The notes below the pieces were generated by a model. The model searched no databases. It was not told the DNA's origin and saw nothing but the letters and a program-made list of their open reading frames with translations. Below are positions 54,808 through 64,000 of a stretch of DNA of 64,000 nucleotides, piece after piece. This stretch comes from Liolophura sinensis. Lineage: Eukaryota; Mollusca; Polyplacophora; Chitonida; Chitonidae. Both the position numbers and the translations under genes were made by a program. The stretch is from contig NC_088307.1 in assembly GCF_032854445.1 (NCBI RefSeq), positions 18,676,017 to 18,740,016 on the forward strand, in the 5' to 3' direction. Position 1 is the first letter of the stretch. Each line of letters opens with the position of its first letter.

Positions 54808-54970
54808 TCCTTTCCTGCCGTAAGTGAGAAAGTCTGCCAGCAACCTGCGGATGGTCGTGGGTTTCCCCGGGGCTCTTCCCGGTTTCCTCCCACCATAATG
54901 TTGGCCGCCGTCGTATAGGTGAAATTCTCTTGAGTACGGCGTAAAACACCAATCAAATAATAAATAAATA
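54808..54970 (+). repeat. SINE1, 5' truncated
   Basis: TTTCCTGCCGTAAGTGAGAA, AGTCTGCCAGCAACCTGCGG, TTCCCGGTTTCCTCCCACC, GCCGTCGTATAGGTGAAATT, TACGGCGTAAAACACCAATC. Confidence 0.9.
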
Positions 54971-55029
54971 GATCATGTCACATAAAGTTATTTGAAAGTT
55001 TTTTTGTGAAGGAAACCGGCCATAAACAA

Positions 55030-55345
55030 AGTCTGAGGGTATCATCGCGCCTTGCCTTGGAGGTTAAACTCTGTGACGCCACCATGGAAATGAGACCGCA
55101 GTGTAAACTCTAAATCTGTGATGTTTAAACTATGTGATCGCCCCATATAAGTTTAAACTCTAAATCTGTGAGGTCACCACTGAAGTGTAAACCATGTGAT
55201 CGCCCCTTATAAGTGTAAACTCTGTGTAAAGTATATTATTTCACAAAGGAGGTATTAACTTTGTGTCCTCCTTATGACGATGTAAACTGCGTGGCCCATC
55301 ACTTAAGAAACCAGACACGTTTGTCCTAATACCTACAAACTCTGT
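55030..55345 (+). repeat. Degenerate tandem repeat with AAACTCTGTG motif
   Basis: TTTAAACTCTAAATCTGTGA, GTAAACCATGTGATCGCCCC and TATAAGTGTAAACTCTGTG recur with a period of roughly 70-75 bp, best seen at 55100-55230. Confidence 0.6.
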
Positions 55346-55547
55346 GTAGTACAGTCATTAAAAGCAGATTTCTTCATAACAATTTGTTCTAGTGTTAAGA
55401 TTATATAGCACAGACTGTTTGCTTCCATATCCCTCTATTTGTTTATGTTATTTATTTATTTATTTAAAAAAATAAATAAATTTGGCTTATGTCAGAAATG
55501 GCTTAGTGGATTCGGCTTCTGGTAAGGTTGTTTTGGAAATGTGTCTG
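55346..55547. other. Unassigned, with inverted (ATTT)n/(AAAT)n at 55446-55482
   Basis: A (TTTA)n stretch is followed directly by (AAAT)n, as if two SINE tails met end to end. Confidence 0.4.
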
Positions 55548-55612
55548 GCGATTATCCAAATGGAACGTCCCTTTTTTGATTATGACTGTTATACGAATGT
55601 CGGACTTGATGT
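55548..55612 (-). repeat. REP-A fragment, antisense
   Basis: CAAATGGAACGTCCCTTTTT, then ACTGTTATACGAATGTCGGA is the reverse complement of the REP-A start. Confidence 0.65.
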
Positions 55613-55699
55613 TTAGATTTATGTAAGAATAGTTTGAAATGAAAATTAGAAATATCGAACAGTCTCGAGTTCTTTTCATTTCCTATAGTCACTAAAAAT

Positions 55700-55793
55700 A
55701 TTATCGTTTCCTCTCACCATAATGCTCGCCGCCGTCGTATAAATGAAATATTCTTGAGTACGACGTAAAACACCAATCAAATAAATAAATGAA
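55700..55793 (+). repeat. SINE1 tail
   Basis: TTATCGTTTCCTCTCACCAT, AATGCTCGCCGCCGTCGTAT, TACGACGTAAAACACCAATC and (AAAT)n. Confidence 0.9.
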
Positions 55794-56220
55794 CATAAAT
55801 ATTATCTACATAGACCATAGATTTCAAACATCTGACCTCATATACTTTTCTTGGGGAGAGAGTGTACGAAAAAATAAATTTAGCATGCTTGAATGTTGAA
55901 AGGACGCAGAACACAACTGTTACAAATTTATTTAGCAATTAAAAGGACGTGCTGTTAATGATCAAATACCTCCATCAAGCGTCTGTTTTCTTTTCATAAT
56001 CATTATTGATTTAAGTGAAATGTGAAACATCAACTCCTCGAGGAAGGCACATAGACTTTGGTTCGTAAATGTTTTCGCCACTGCCATCTCATCGTTTGCT
56101 TGAATTTACTTTTCTAATCTCTTTGAATTGGGAAATGAACGAGTCACAAATGGATGTGTTTTGGTTGTACTTAACTCGTGTCCTGTAACCACATATGATG
56201 ACACGATGCACAAAAGACCA
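55794..56220. other. Unassigned sequence
   Basis: No feature was recognised. Confidence 0.3.
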
Positions 56221-56439
56221 GGGCTCGCATTTATCAAAAGTCTGAAGACTTAAGTCAAATATTCTAACACAGCTACCATTAAAATGTTTTGCTTTAGAAA
56301 TGTTAAAATTTGTACACTGATTCTTTACAGCCAAACAATGTACCAGCCACAATTTAAGTTCTTTCCTGTTCTGAGTTTGGTCTATTAAACACATACAATT
56401 TATGGCCTAAGTCTTAAGTTGCTTGATAAATACGGGCCC
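56221..56439. mobile_element. MITE (ATTTATCAA family), copy 1
   Basis: Ends GGGCTCGCATTTATCAAAAG and CTTGATAAATACGGGCCC are inverted repeats that extend inward over GACTTAAGTC/CTAAGTCTTAAG. About 219 bp, no ORF. Directly followed by a second copy. Confidence 0.85.
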
Positions 56440-56442
56440 ACA

Positions 56443-56631
56443 GCTCGTATTTATCAAACGTATTAAGATTTAAGTCAAAATTAAAATGTTTCGCTCTCGA
56501 AAGTTTAAAATCTGTACACAGATTCTTTACCGCAGAACAATGTACTCGTTTCCTGTTCTGAGTTTGACTTTTTAAGCACTTTCAAATTTATAAATGAAGT
56601 CGTGAGTTGATTTTTAAATACGAACCCAGAG
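56443..56631. mobile_element. MITE (ATTTATCAA family), copy 2
   Basis: Starts GCTCGTATTTATCAAACGTA and ends TTTTTAAATACGAACCCAGA. The internal sequence (GTACACAGATTCTTTACCGC, TTTCCTGTTCTGAGTTTG) parallels copy 1, so the two are direct neighbours in the same orientation. Confidence 0.85.
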
Positions 56632-57035
56632 CTTTTAAGTCACACAAAATCCCCAAGAGTTCCGAATCTTAAAGAATCTGAGCGCCAAGAACATGATGGA
56701 GACTTAATAAAAATGAATGAACTAAATCCCTCATCGCCAATTTAAACCAAATATAAAGAATTGTTCCAGTTTACCCGCGACAAGTAGCATTACAAGCCCT
56801 TCTGTTTGTCTGTACATCCCCTGGTCAAATTTTTCACATACTGTCTTATTAAGGGCCCTTCGTGCAAAACGACGTCGGCTGTTTGAATGATATGGAAGCT
56901 AATGCGAATTTACGCTTAATCATGAAATATGTTTTATACTCCATGCATTGTAACAGCCTGTATTATCTTCTCCCACACAGAGAGAAAGAGGCCAGTGTAA
57001 TTTTCGTTCGTATGTATTCATGTGTGTATGTATGT
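56632..57035. other. Unassigned sequence
   Basis: No feature was recognised apart from a short (GTAT)n stretch at 57010-57036. Confidence 0.3.
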
Positions 57036-57430
57036 ATGCTTTGGGGTTTACGTCGTACTTAGCCATTTTCAGCCATATAACAACAAGGAGTCATTACTGT
57101 GTCTTCTTATGACAGGATGAGTCCATGTTGCCAACGTACTGCCGCCAATGAATCATCATGCAAAGACACCAGATATGACACCTCACCCAGCCACATTACA
57201 CTGACACCGGGCCAACCAGTCTTGTTTCCTTGCTCTAACCTCTCAGTGCTGAGCGTCTAACGAGGCAGCAACAAATATCATTCTTGAAATCTTTGATACG
57301 ACCCGAATCGGGTTGGATTCCAGGCCTACGGCTTCGAGGCGCTCTGTAGCAAAAAGTGTTTAATGTTTTTTTGTATGACCCGAATCAGATTTGATCCCGG
57401 GTCTCCCGACTCCCAACTTCGAGACTAACT
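57036..57430 (-). repeat. SINE2 copy, antisense, longest
   Basis: TTTGGGGTTTACGTCGTACT (inverted tail), GACAGGATGAGTCCATGTTG, CTGACACCGGGCCAACCAGT, CTTGCTCTAACCTCTCAGTG, CGAGGCAGCAACAAATATC, then two versions of the head-side GACCCGAATCGGGTTGGATT and GACCCGAATCAGATTTGATC, the antisense B-box region. The head part is duplicated. Confidence 0.85.
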
Positions 57431-57509
57431 AACAAAACAAATGAATGGATAGGTAAAATTCTCATATTAGTGGTCAGAACATCTGGCAAACTGCTTCATA
57501 ATTGTGTCG
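57431..57509. other. Unassigned sequence
   Basis: No feature was recognised. Confidence 0.3.
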
Positions 57510-57560
57510 GTCTTCAGCAACCTGCGGATGGTGGTGGGTTTCTGGACGGTTCCTCCCATC
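57510..57560 (+). repeat. SINE1 fragment at the edge of the 50-bp array
   Basis: TCAGCAACCTGCGGATGGTG, then GTGGGTTTCTGGACGG, then TTCCTCCCATC is the centre of SINE1. The array begins at the next base. Confidence 0.8.
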
Positions 57561-58480
57561 CACCACGTGTAATGCAATCCAGGCTACAGGGGATGCACAG
57601 TGTATATATCCACCACGTGTAATGCAATCCAGGTTACAAGGGATGCACAGTGTATATATCCAACACTTTTAATGCAATCCAGGTTACAGGGGATACACAG
57701 TGTGTTTATCCACCACGTGTTATGCAATCCAGGCTACAGGGGATGCACAGTGTATATATCCAACACTTTTAATGCAATCCAGGTTACAGGGGATGCACAA
57801 TATATATATCCACCATGTGTAATGCAACCCAGGCTACGGGGAATGCACAGTGTATATATCCACCACGTGTAATGCAATCTAGGCTACAGGGGATGCACAG
57901 TGTATATATCCAACACTTTTAATGCAATCCAGGCTACAGGGGCTGCACAGTGTATATATCCACCACGTGTAATCCAATCTAGGCTACAGGGGGTGCACAG
58001 TGTATATATCCACCACGCGTAATGCAATCCAGGCTACAGGGGCTGCACAGTGTATATATCCACCACGTGTAATCCAATCCAGGCTACAGGGGCTGCACAG
58101 TGTACATATCCACCACGTGTAATGCAATCCAGGCTACAGGGGATGCTCAATGTATATATCCACCACGCGTAATGCAATCCAGGCTACAGGGGCTGCACAG
58201 TGTATATATCCACCACGTGTAATGCAATCCAGGCTACAGGGGATGCACAGTGTATATATCCACCACGTGTAATGCAATCCAGGCTACAGGGGATGCACAG
58301 TGTACATGTCCACCACGTGTAATGCAATCCATGCTACAAGGGCTGCACAGTGTATATATCCACCACGTGTAATGCAATCCAGGCTACAGGGGATGCACAG
58401 TGTACATATCCACCATGTGAAATGCAATCCAGGCTACAGGGGATGCACAGTGTATATATCCACCATGTGTAATGCAATCG
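57561..58480 (+). repeat. Minisatellite, exact 50-bp units, 19 units
   Basis: Unit starts lie at 57561, 57611, 57661 and so on to 58461 with no length change. Unit: CACCACGTGTAATGCAATCC, AGGCTACAGGGGATGCACAG, TGTATATATC. Eleven units carry the palindrome CACGTG, two CACGCG, three CATGTG, and three (57661, 57761, 57911) carry CAACACTTTT. Fixed length with few point changes suggests recent spread or homogenisation. Confidence 0.97.
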
Positions 58481-58654
58481 CCACGTTGGATACATGGGCA
58501 GTTGCAAACAAAGCACAAATGAGATACGTAGTTTTGACGTTTGACAATTTATAGACAAGTATGATACTGGTGTCGCTCGTTTCAATGTTCTAATCTAGTA
58601 GCGATTTATGATAGCATGATTTAGCTATAATTTACTAATTTACAATGTAGACAA
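58481..58654. other. Unassigned sequence
   Basis: No feature was recognised. Confidence 0.3.
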
Positions 58655-58732
58655 GTTAAAAATTTCTGCTAAGGAAAGATTTTAAGTTTCTGCTAATGAA
58701 AAATTTTAAGTTTCTGCGCATCAAAAATGATA
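58655..58732 (+). repeat. Three units of about 25 bp
   Basis: TTTAAGTTTCTGCTAATGAA, then AAAT, occurs three times with small changes. Confidence 0.8.
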
Positions 58733-58866
58733 GTCTTCCAGCAACCTGCGGATGGTCGTGGTTTTTCCCGGGGTCTGCCCTTTTCCTCCGCCACGCACCC
58801 ATTCCCCGCCCCCACAATAATGTTGGCCGCCGTAAGTAAAATATTCTTGAGTACCGCGTAAAATAT
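58733..58866 (+). repeat. SINE1, 5' truncated, interrupted
   Basis: CCAGCAACCTGCGGATGGTC, TTTTTCCCGGGGTCTGCCC, a G/C-rich insert (CACGCACCCATTCCCCGCCC), AATAATGTTGGCCGCCGTAA, then TACCGCGTAAAAT. The missing last part (CATCGATCAAATAAATAAAT) follows 200 bp later at 59066. Confidence 0.85.
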
Positions 58867-59065
58867 AAAACCAGAACAACGACGAGAGTGTGATAGCTGT
58901 CAAATGGTCACGCGCAACCGGCCTCTTGTCAGTTTACATCAGTCAGGGTTTTATTCTAACCGTTCACATAAATGTATAAACAGTAACAAGTTATACCCTC
59001 CTTCGCACTATGGCTTAATCAGAGTTAGGTAAACATGCAGTGATGTTAATTGCGATTTATTAGAC
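58867..59065 (+). repeat. REP-B copy, apparently inserted in a SINE1 tail
   Basis: AAACCAGAACAACGACGAGA, GTGTGATAGCTGTCAAATGG, ACATAAATGTATAAACAGTA, ATGGCTTAATCAGAGTTAGG, then GATTTATTAGACTCC. Confidence 0.8.
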
Positions 59066-59090
59066 TCCATCGATCAAATAAATAAATACA
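59066..59090 (+). repeat. Displaced SINE1 tail end
   Basis: ATCGATCAAATAAATAAATA continues the SINE1 copy that breaks off at 58866. Confidence 0.7.
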
Positions 59091-59950
59091 AAGGATAATT
59101 TTCTGTTCATAAAAATTGTTAATTTTCTTCCAACGAAAATTTGATGAAGCACAGGCGAAAATAGATTAAATGGGTCTGATAATTTTATCCGGTGTGAAAC
59201 GTGATGTTTTAACAAAAAATCCAAAAAGGCAAATCTGTATCGCTACGGGTAGTTTCCTCCTCTGGACAATGTTGCACAAGGGGCAGGTGACTAGAAAATC
59301 CTGTTTTCGACACTCTCCAGCCAATATTGTCCCACGCTTTGTTTCTTTTTCCCCTTTGTGGAGCAAACACGGCTGCCTTGTATACACTGGTAAAGTTTAC
59401 CTAGTCCGGTTTTGCGAACCGTATAAACGGGGTTGCCGAATGAGATTAAACAGTCCGTATACAGGATGATAGTAAAACATGTCATGAACGCTTATCTGAT
59501 AATGTCTCCTATCTCAGAAATGCGCAGACTTCTAACCCTGTTATTTTTGACGTCCATCTTTCGTGACCGGAAATTCGGCAAGATACACTTATTTGACTTA
59601 AGCAGGCTTTGATATTACGTTGCATTCTTCCTAGAAGACGTCTTTTCTAGGCTATACTTATTAATTGCCAAACTCTTTCCCAGAAAAGCCATAAGTATTG
59701 GTTTATAAAAGAGCTAATCATGTTTTAGAGATATACGCCTTTATGGTTAATTTTTTAAACTTTAAAGTGTATTCAAAAATTTTCTGATTGTTTGAAAGCA
59801 GATTTGGCTGATAATCTGTACAAGAAATCCAAATGAAATTTCTATTTGTAGTTAACAGGATGCACTTTAATTATTTAAATTCAAGCTGACTACAGCTTGT
59901 CACACGACTCAATAACGATATTGTGTATAATACTCGGTGAAGCACTGTTT
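59091..59950. other. Unassigned sequence
   Basis: 59166-59485 has a 99-codon plus frame and two minus frames, all unrecognised and mutually overlapping. No repeat was identified. Confidence 0.25.
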
Positions 59951-60612
59951 CTGTTTCTTCATTGCATGTGTATATTGTCCCATAAAGACACTGTTTCTTC
60001 ATTGCATGTGTATATTGTCCCATAAAGACACTGTTTCTTCACTGCATGTGTATAATGTCCCATAAAGACACTGTTTCTTCATTGCATGTGTATATTGTCC
60101 CATAAAGACACTGTTTCTTCATTGCATGTGTATATTGTCCCATAAAGACACTGTTTCTTCACTGCATGTGTATATTGTCCCATAAAGACACTGTTTCTTC
60201 ATTGCATGTGTATATTGTCCCATAAAGACACTGTTTCTTCATTGCATGTGTATATTGTCCCATAAAGACACTGTTTCTTCATTGCATGTGTATATTGTCC
60301 CATAAAGACACTGTTTCTTCACTGCATGTGTATAATGTCCCATAAAGACACTGTTTCTTCACTGTATGTGTATATTGTCCCATAAAGACATTGTTCCTTC
60401 ATTGCATGTGTATATTGTCCCATAAAGACATTGTTTCTTCACTGCATGTGTATATTGTCCCATAAAGACACTGTTTCTTCACTGTATGTGTATATTGTCC
60501 CATAAAGACACTGTTTCTTTATTGTATGTGTATATTGTCCCATAAAGACACTGTTCCTTCATTGTATGTGTATATTGTCCCATAAAAACACTGTTTCCTC
60601 ATTGTATGTGTA
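59951..60612 (+). repeat. Minisatellite, exact 40-bp units, about 16.5 units
   Basis: Unit: CTGTTTCTTCATTGCATGTG, TATATTGTCCCATAAAGACA. The length is constant at 40 bp. Point variants (ATTGC/ACTGC/ATTGT, TATATT/TATAAT) increase toward the right end. Confidence 0.97.
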
Positions 60613-62059
60613 TTTTAATTTAATTTAATGCTTTGTTTATTTATAGACCACGAGGGGTTTTCCTTAACAAGATTATTTACACTTAATTACAACATTTAAA
60701 AAATGGTATTTTGAAAATAACATCTGCTAACTGAAAATTATATAGTAATATAATAGAATAAAGTAAAATAAAGTAAAGTAAGCGCAAGAATTAAGCCTTC
60801 CAGATATTCACAATAAAAAAATTTTGACCGATTACAAATTAAATGGTCAAACCTTATTTTGGGATAAATAAATAGTATTGTCTGCATAAGTAAATGTACC
60901 TGTGCATACATGCATACTAGCATATTATATACATATTGTATATAGCTCCCTAAAACACTGTTTTTACATTATGTATGTTGTGCGATCTGTAATGTGTAAA
61001 TGTAACCGATCCGTGAAGTAGACATGTGTAAATGTCCAATGACCAATTATGTAGCACCTCAACTGAATTTAGCACTCCCATCCATATACTTCTTTGCCAC
61101 TGGATTTCTGCGTATTAAAAAGCTTGCCGCAGAGATATTTTTCGGCCCTGTTTGGAGTTTGGAGGTGTGAATTTGTCGAATTAAGGGATGCCAAATTCGC
61201 CCTCGGGATCGGAGGTATAATTGACAAGATTGTGACAGATCACTTTAGAACGTCTCCCTCAGAATTCATGCTTCGCTAGCCTTTTTTTTAATTAATCTGT
61301 GTTAATATAATTAACACATCATTAGTGCTAAACAGGTGAGAATCTGGCAAGACTGAGACAACAGACGTCTGTCTCCATCCAGCGGAAATCGCTGACTGGT
61401 GGAATATTTGACGTAAACTTTGATGTGCAACGTTATCATTGGCCTTCGACGGAAAGAGAAACAGAGGTGTCAGCTATATCCACATGTCGGAAAATTTTGG
61501 GAGGAATTTAGAGATTATCATCAAACGTACTGCTTCGATGTTATTGATTTATATAAAACATTTGTTTTCAAGATTATTTAGCTTAAAGATATATTGATGA
61601 GCTAAGATCGGTTAATTTGCTGATGTAACTCATGCTCCTACACGTCGAATCTTTCGTTACAGATTTGGTGTACTGAATTTACCCTACAGGGTTGTTTAAG
61701 TTCAATTTCAAGGGAAAATCTTTACAAAAAACTACTTCTCAAATTCGTTCAAAATGGATCAAAAACTGACCAAACATGATTTTGAAACCACATTTGGACT
61801 CCAAACCATACACTGTGCATACCAGGTGCGGTATCCGGCTTTGAGCAGTGAAGCTATATACTGCAAACTAATTAATTGTTTAGCTCATCATTAATTGTTC
61901 GTTTTGCGTTGTTGACGATATTCAGTTTGTTTGTGGGTTCGTTTGCGCAGCATAACGTTCGCATAAGGCCCAGGGCCTTAAAGCAGGGCCTTTACAGCGT
62001 GTAAATCACTGCACTTACCAGTTCTACGGTGACGCGGCAAAGTAAATGCAGTACAACTT
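60613..62059. other. Unassigned sequence
   Basis: A 61-codon plus frame at 61094-61279 lies in a GC-richer patch but has no recognisable family or splice support. The rest is AT-rich with nothing recognised. Confidence 0.25.
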
Positions 62060-62165
62060 TCCAAACTTCGAATTCCGGGACCCGTAACACTGATCGCCGT
62101 CGTATACAGGGGAAAATGTTAAACCTCAGTGAAACAAATAAACATATAAATTGATAAATTTTAAT
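62060..62165 (+). repeat. SINE tail remnant
   Basis: CACTGATCGCCGTCGTATAC, AGGGGAAAATGTTAAACCTC and AACAAATAAACATATAAATT follow the order of the shared SINE tail. Confidence 0.5.
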
Positions 62166-62639
62166 GCACCAGCCAAGCTTCAATATCATTTCTTAAGAAG
62201 GCAATTTCTTGAGATGTATACAAAATGTATAGGTCAGGTTGAAATCTTAATGCTGATATCATTTTATTACGCGATACATGAGAATAGTCGAGATGAGCAA
62301 CTGGATAAAGAGTCTTGATACACCTCTGACGCATGGGCTAAGAACATGGAACTGAAATCGAAAATCCTAATGTGCTGTATACGGTTCAGCGCAAAAAATA
62401 ACATCCTTTAACATCCGACAAGATCTAATAAGAAAACCACAATTATGTTTCGAAAGTAACAGCCCTATGTAAACGTTTGTGTTCAGCGTAAGCATCTGCA
62501 CCCATTTTTGTTTACCCGAAACCGCCTGAGCCAACGAAGCCTATTTTTACCATGCTAAAATAGGAGAAAAATAGGTTCCTGATTTATGATATCATAGGAG
62601 GATTGTTTCCTGTTATAGGCCTAATCTGCATGTTGAGAT
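62166..62639. other. Unassigned sequence
   Basis: No feature was recognised. Confidence 0.3.
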
Positions 62640-62740
62640 TAAGCCAGCATGAGCTGGGCTTGAACTCAAGTTGGCCACATTGGTGAGAGGCTTCTGGGTC
62701 ACTGCACCGCGCTGGTGTGCTAACAACCTCGGCAGGATAC
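62640..62740 (-). repeat. SINE1 head only, antisense
   Basis: AAGCCAGCATGAGCTGGGCT, TGAACTCAAGTTGGCCACAT (B box inverted), TGGTGAGAGGCTTCTGGGTC, ACTGCACCGCGCTGGTGTGC. Body and tail are absent. Confidence 0.85.
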
Positions 62741-62960
62741 ATTTGGATAGTGCCTTCTTGAGTGCTGGTATCAATCAGAAGCAGGTATTTTGACGATCAG
62801 CGAAGACAGTCGACATGCTGATAAATGTCTTCTCAGAAACATAACATAAAACAATGCAGTTCACTTTCTTACCCGCGCCATAGCCATAGAAATATCGAGT
62901 TATTTCCCTTGTCTCTTCCCTACTTGTCACAAATGCAGACTACACTAAACGAGTTGCATC
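62741..62960. other. Unassigned sequence
   Basis: No feature was recognised. Confidence 0.3.
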
Positions 62961-63065
62961 ACCTTTATTTATTTATTTATTTATTTATTTATTCATTTAT
63001 TTGATTGATGTTTTACACAGTGCTAAGGAATATTTCACATATACGTCGGCGGCATGAATCATCAC
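62961..63065 (-). repeat. SINE1 tail only, antisense
   Basis: (TTTA)n of about 40 bp, GATTGATGTTTTACACAGTG, AAGGAATATTTCACATATAC, GTCGGCGG. It cannot belong to the head at 62640, because in antisense the tail should come first. Confidence 0.85.
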
Positions 63066-63884
63066 ATCATCTTTGGTAAAAGCGGTGATACTGGTTGGCC
63101 TTTACAATCCACCATAGTTTATTCGGCGTATATGCAGTATTCAAAACGCACAGAGCCTTAAGATCGAATTTTATACTGGGTGGTCGGAATTTCGATGTTG
63201 TTTCCTTCCTAAATCCTTCTGCAAACGGACATTAAGATTTGCAAAATAAACGTAGGCCTCTACATCAACCTCCAGTCTAACAAATGTATGGATTTTACTT
63301 GGTAATGTGGGCTATCATACAATTTAATCAAACACGCTGCGGATAAAGCAGGAAAACAACATACAAACCAACACAAATAAACACGGCGACATGCAAGGTC
63401 AAGATCACTGTGTAACCCTTAATATCAAAGTAATACCCGAGGCTGACTCCTGTATACATACATATTTATTTTTGATATATATATATTTGTATTATATAGC
63501 TTGAATAACGAGAATGCTGTTTGCAATTTTCTGACTTCCCCTGTCTGAAATCGATCCTGCTATATATATGATTTAAAGCGTGTCATTGGTGTCGTGTCAG
63601 GATGATTGACAGGCATAGTTGCTTACATGCAATTATCCGGAAATTTGATGTTCGGTTTCTGAAAATTCTATATTTGTTCTTGGAGGGATGGGGCAAATCT
63701 CCGTTGTTAATGTTTTCTTATAATCGCCTTCATCAATATTTATTGGGATCACGTTTTCATAATCCCCAAGGATATAGAGTAATCCCTTTTAAAGGGTGTT
63801 GTCTTGGAACGCCTGAGTCCGTACAAGACACTCGTATAATGTGCATTAAACATTTCCTAAGCTTAAACGTCTTCATTATTTATT
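63066..63884. other. Unassigned sequence
   Basis: A 105-codon plus frame (63602-63919) is the longest there. It shows no motif, and its end runs into a repeat-like segment. AT-rich runs lie at 63465-63500. Confidence 0.25.
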
Positions 63885-64000
63885 TCCTAATTACCTCCAC
63901 CAAAAGAGGTCATCCTTAAAACAACTGCCGACATTTAATCTTTTCTCAGGGCTTACGGAAAGTTTATGTTACGGAGGGATTTGAATGAAATTTCGGTTTT
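63885..64000 (+). repeat. Dispersed repeat fragment at window end
   Basis: AATTACCTCCACCAAAAGAG, then TTATGTTACGGAGGGATTTG, AATGAAATTTCGG resemble the element at 15170-15330. It is cut by the window edge. Confidence 0.45.

Noticed and set aside
57600-57872. 90-codon open frame
   Set aside because: Lies wholly in the 50-bp minisatellite; the frame shifts with each unit and has no independent support.
63602-63919. 105-codon plus-strand frame
   Set aside because: AT-rich, no motif, ends in a repeat-like segment; no evidence beyond length.
1-64000. CRISPR array, prokaryotic operon, IS element or prophage
   Set aside because: Tandem arrays here have no unique spacers between repeats; introns, SINEs and MITEs show a eukaryotic genome.

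Overview
The window looks like nuclear DNA of an animal, most likely a mollusc or another lophotrochozoan. It is AT-rich, has no dense gene packing and no operons, and is filled with short interspersed elements (SINEs), MITE-like foldback elements and minisatellites. The commonest element has a tRNA-like head with Pol III A and B boxes and a tail of the type GTACGGCGTAAAACACCAA followed by (AAAT)n. I associate that tail with molluscan genomes, but this is recalled family knowledge and was not searched here. Most open reading frames are chance or repeat-derived.

The one cellular gene I can support well is a Ctr-family (SLC31) copper transporter on the minus strand, split over about 12.6 kb. 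Three exons (32180-32108, 26800-26608, 20905-20790) have matching splice signals and matching phases. They encode the YF/LLF-type entry to TM1, TM1 itself, the cytosolic loop, and TM2 with MLAVM (MxxxM) and MTFNVW. A fourth short exon (19624-19593) is phase-compatible and aligns with the end of TM3. With it the predicted coding sequence is 414 nt (137 residues plus stop). Introns 1 and 2 are each over 5 kb; repeats found in the introns include SINE1 copies, a REP-B foldback and a dead Tc1/mariner transposase (24849-25255).

Other possible coding pieces are weak: a 57-codon ATG ORF at 36397-36570 (+), an 84-bp phase-0 exon candidate at 36833-36750 (-), a possible terminal exon at 43957-43734 (-), a spliced-exon-like stretch at 47419-47562 (+), and a frameshifted stretch at 41311-41640 (+) that resembles a decayed Hes-type bHLH-Orange gene.

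Layout: 1-19 kb is repeats and unique sequence with no confident gene. 19.6-32.2 kb is the copper transporter. 33-37 kb holds a good SINE copy, tandem arrays and the small ORF candidates. 38-42.5 kb holds an ACTG-rich 72-bp satellite, a TA-flanked MITE, the bHLH-like remnant and a foldback element. 43-56 kb is mostly unique sequence with scattered repeats. 56-61 kb holds paired MITEs, a perfectly phased 50-bp array (19 units, 11 with CACGTG) and a 40-bp array. 61-64 kb is mostly unassigned.

Two patterns cut across the window. At least five SINE families share one 3' tail domain. Several minisatellites, including arrays with 21- or 42-bp periods, begin in or beside SINE1 sequence, as if SINE copies seeded them.
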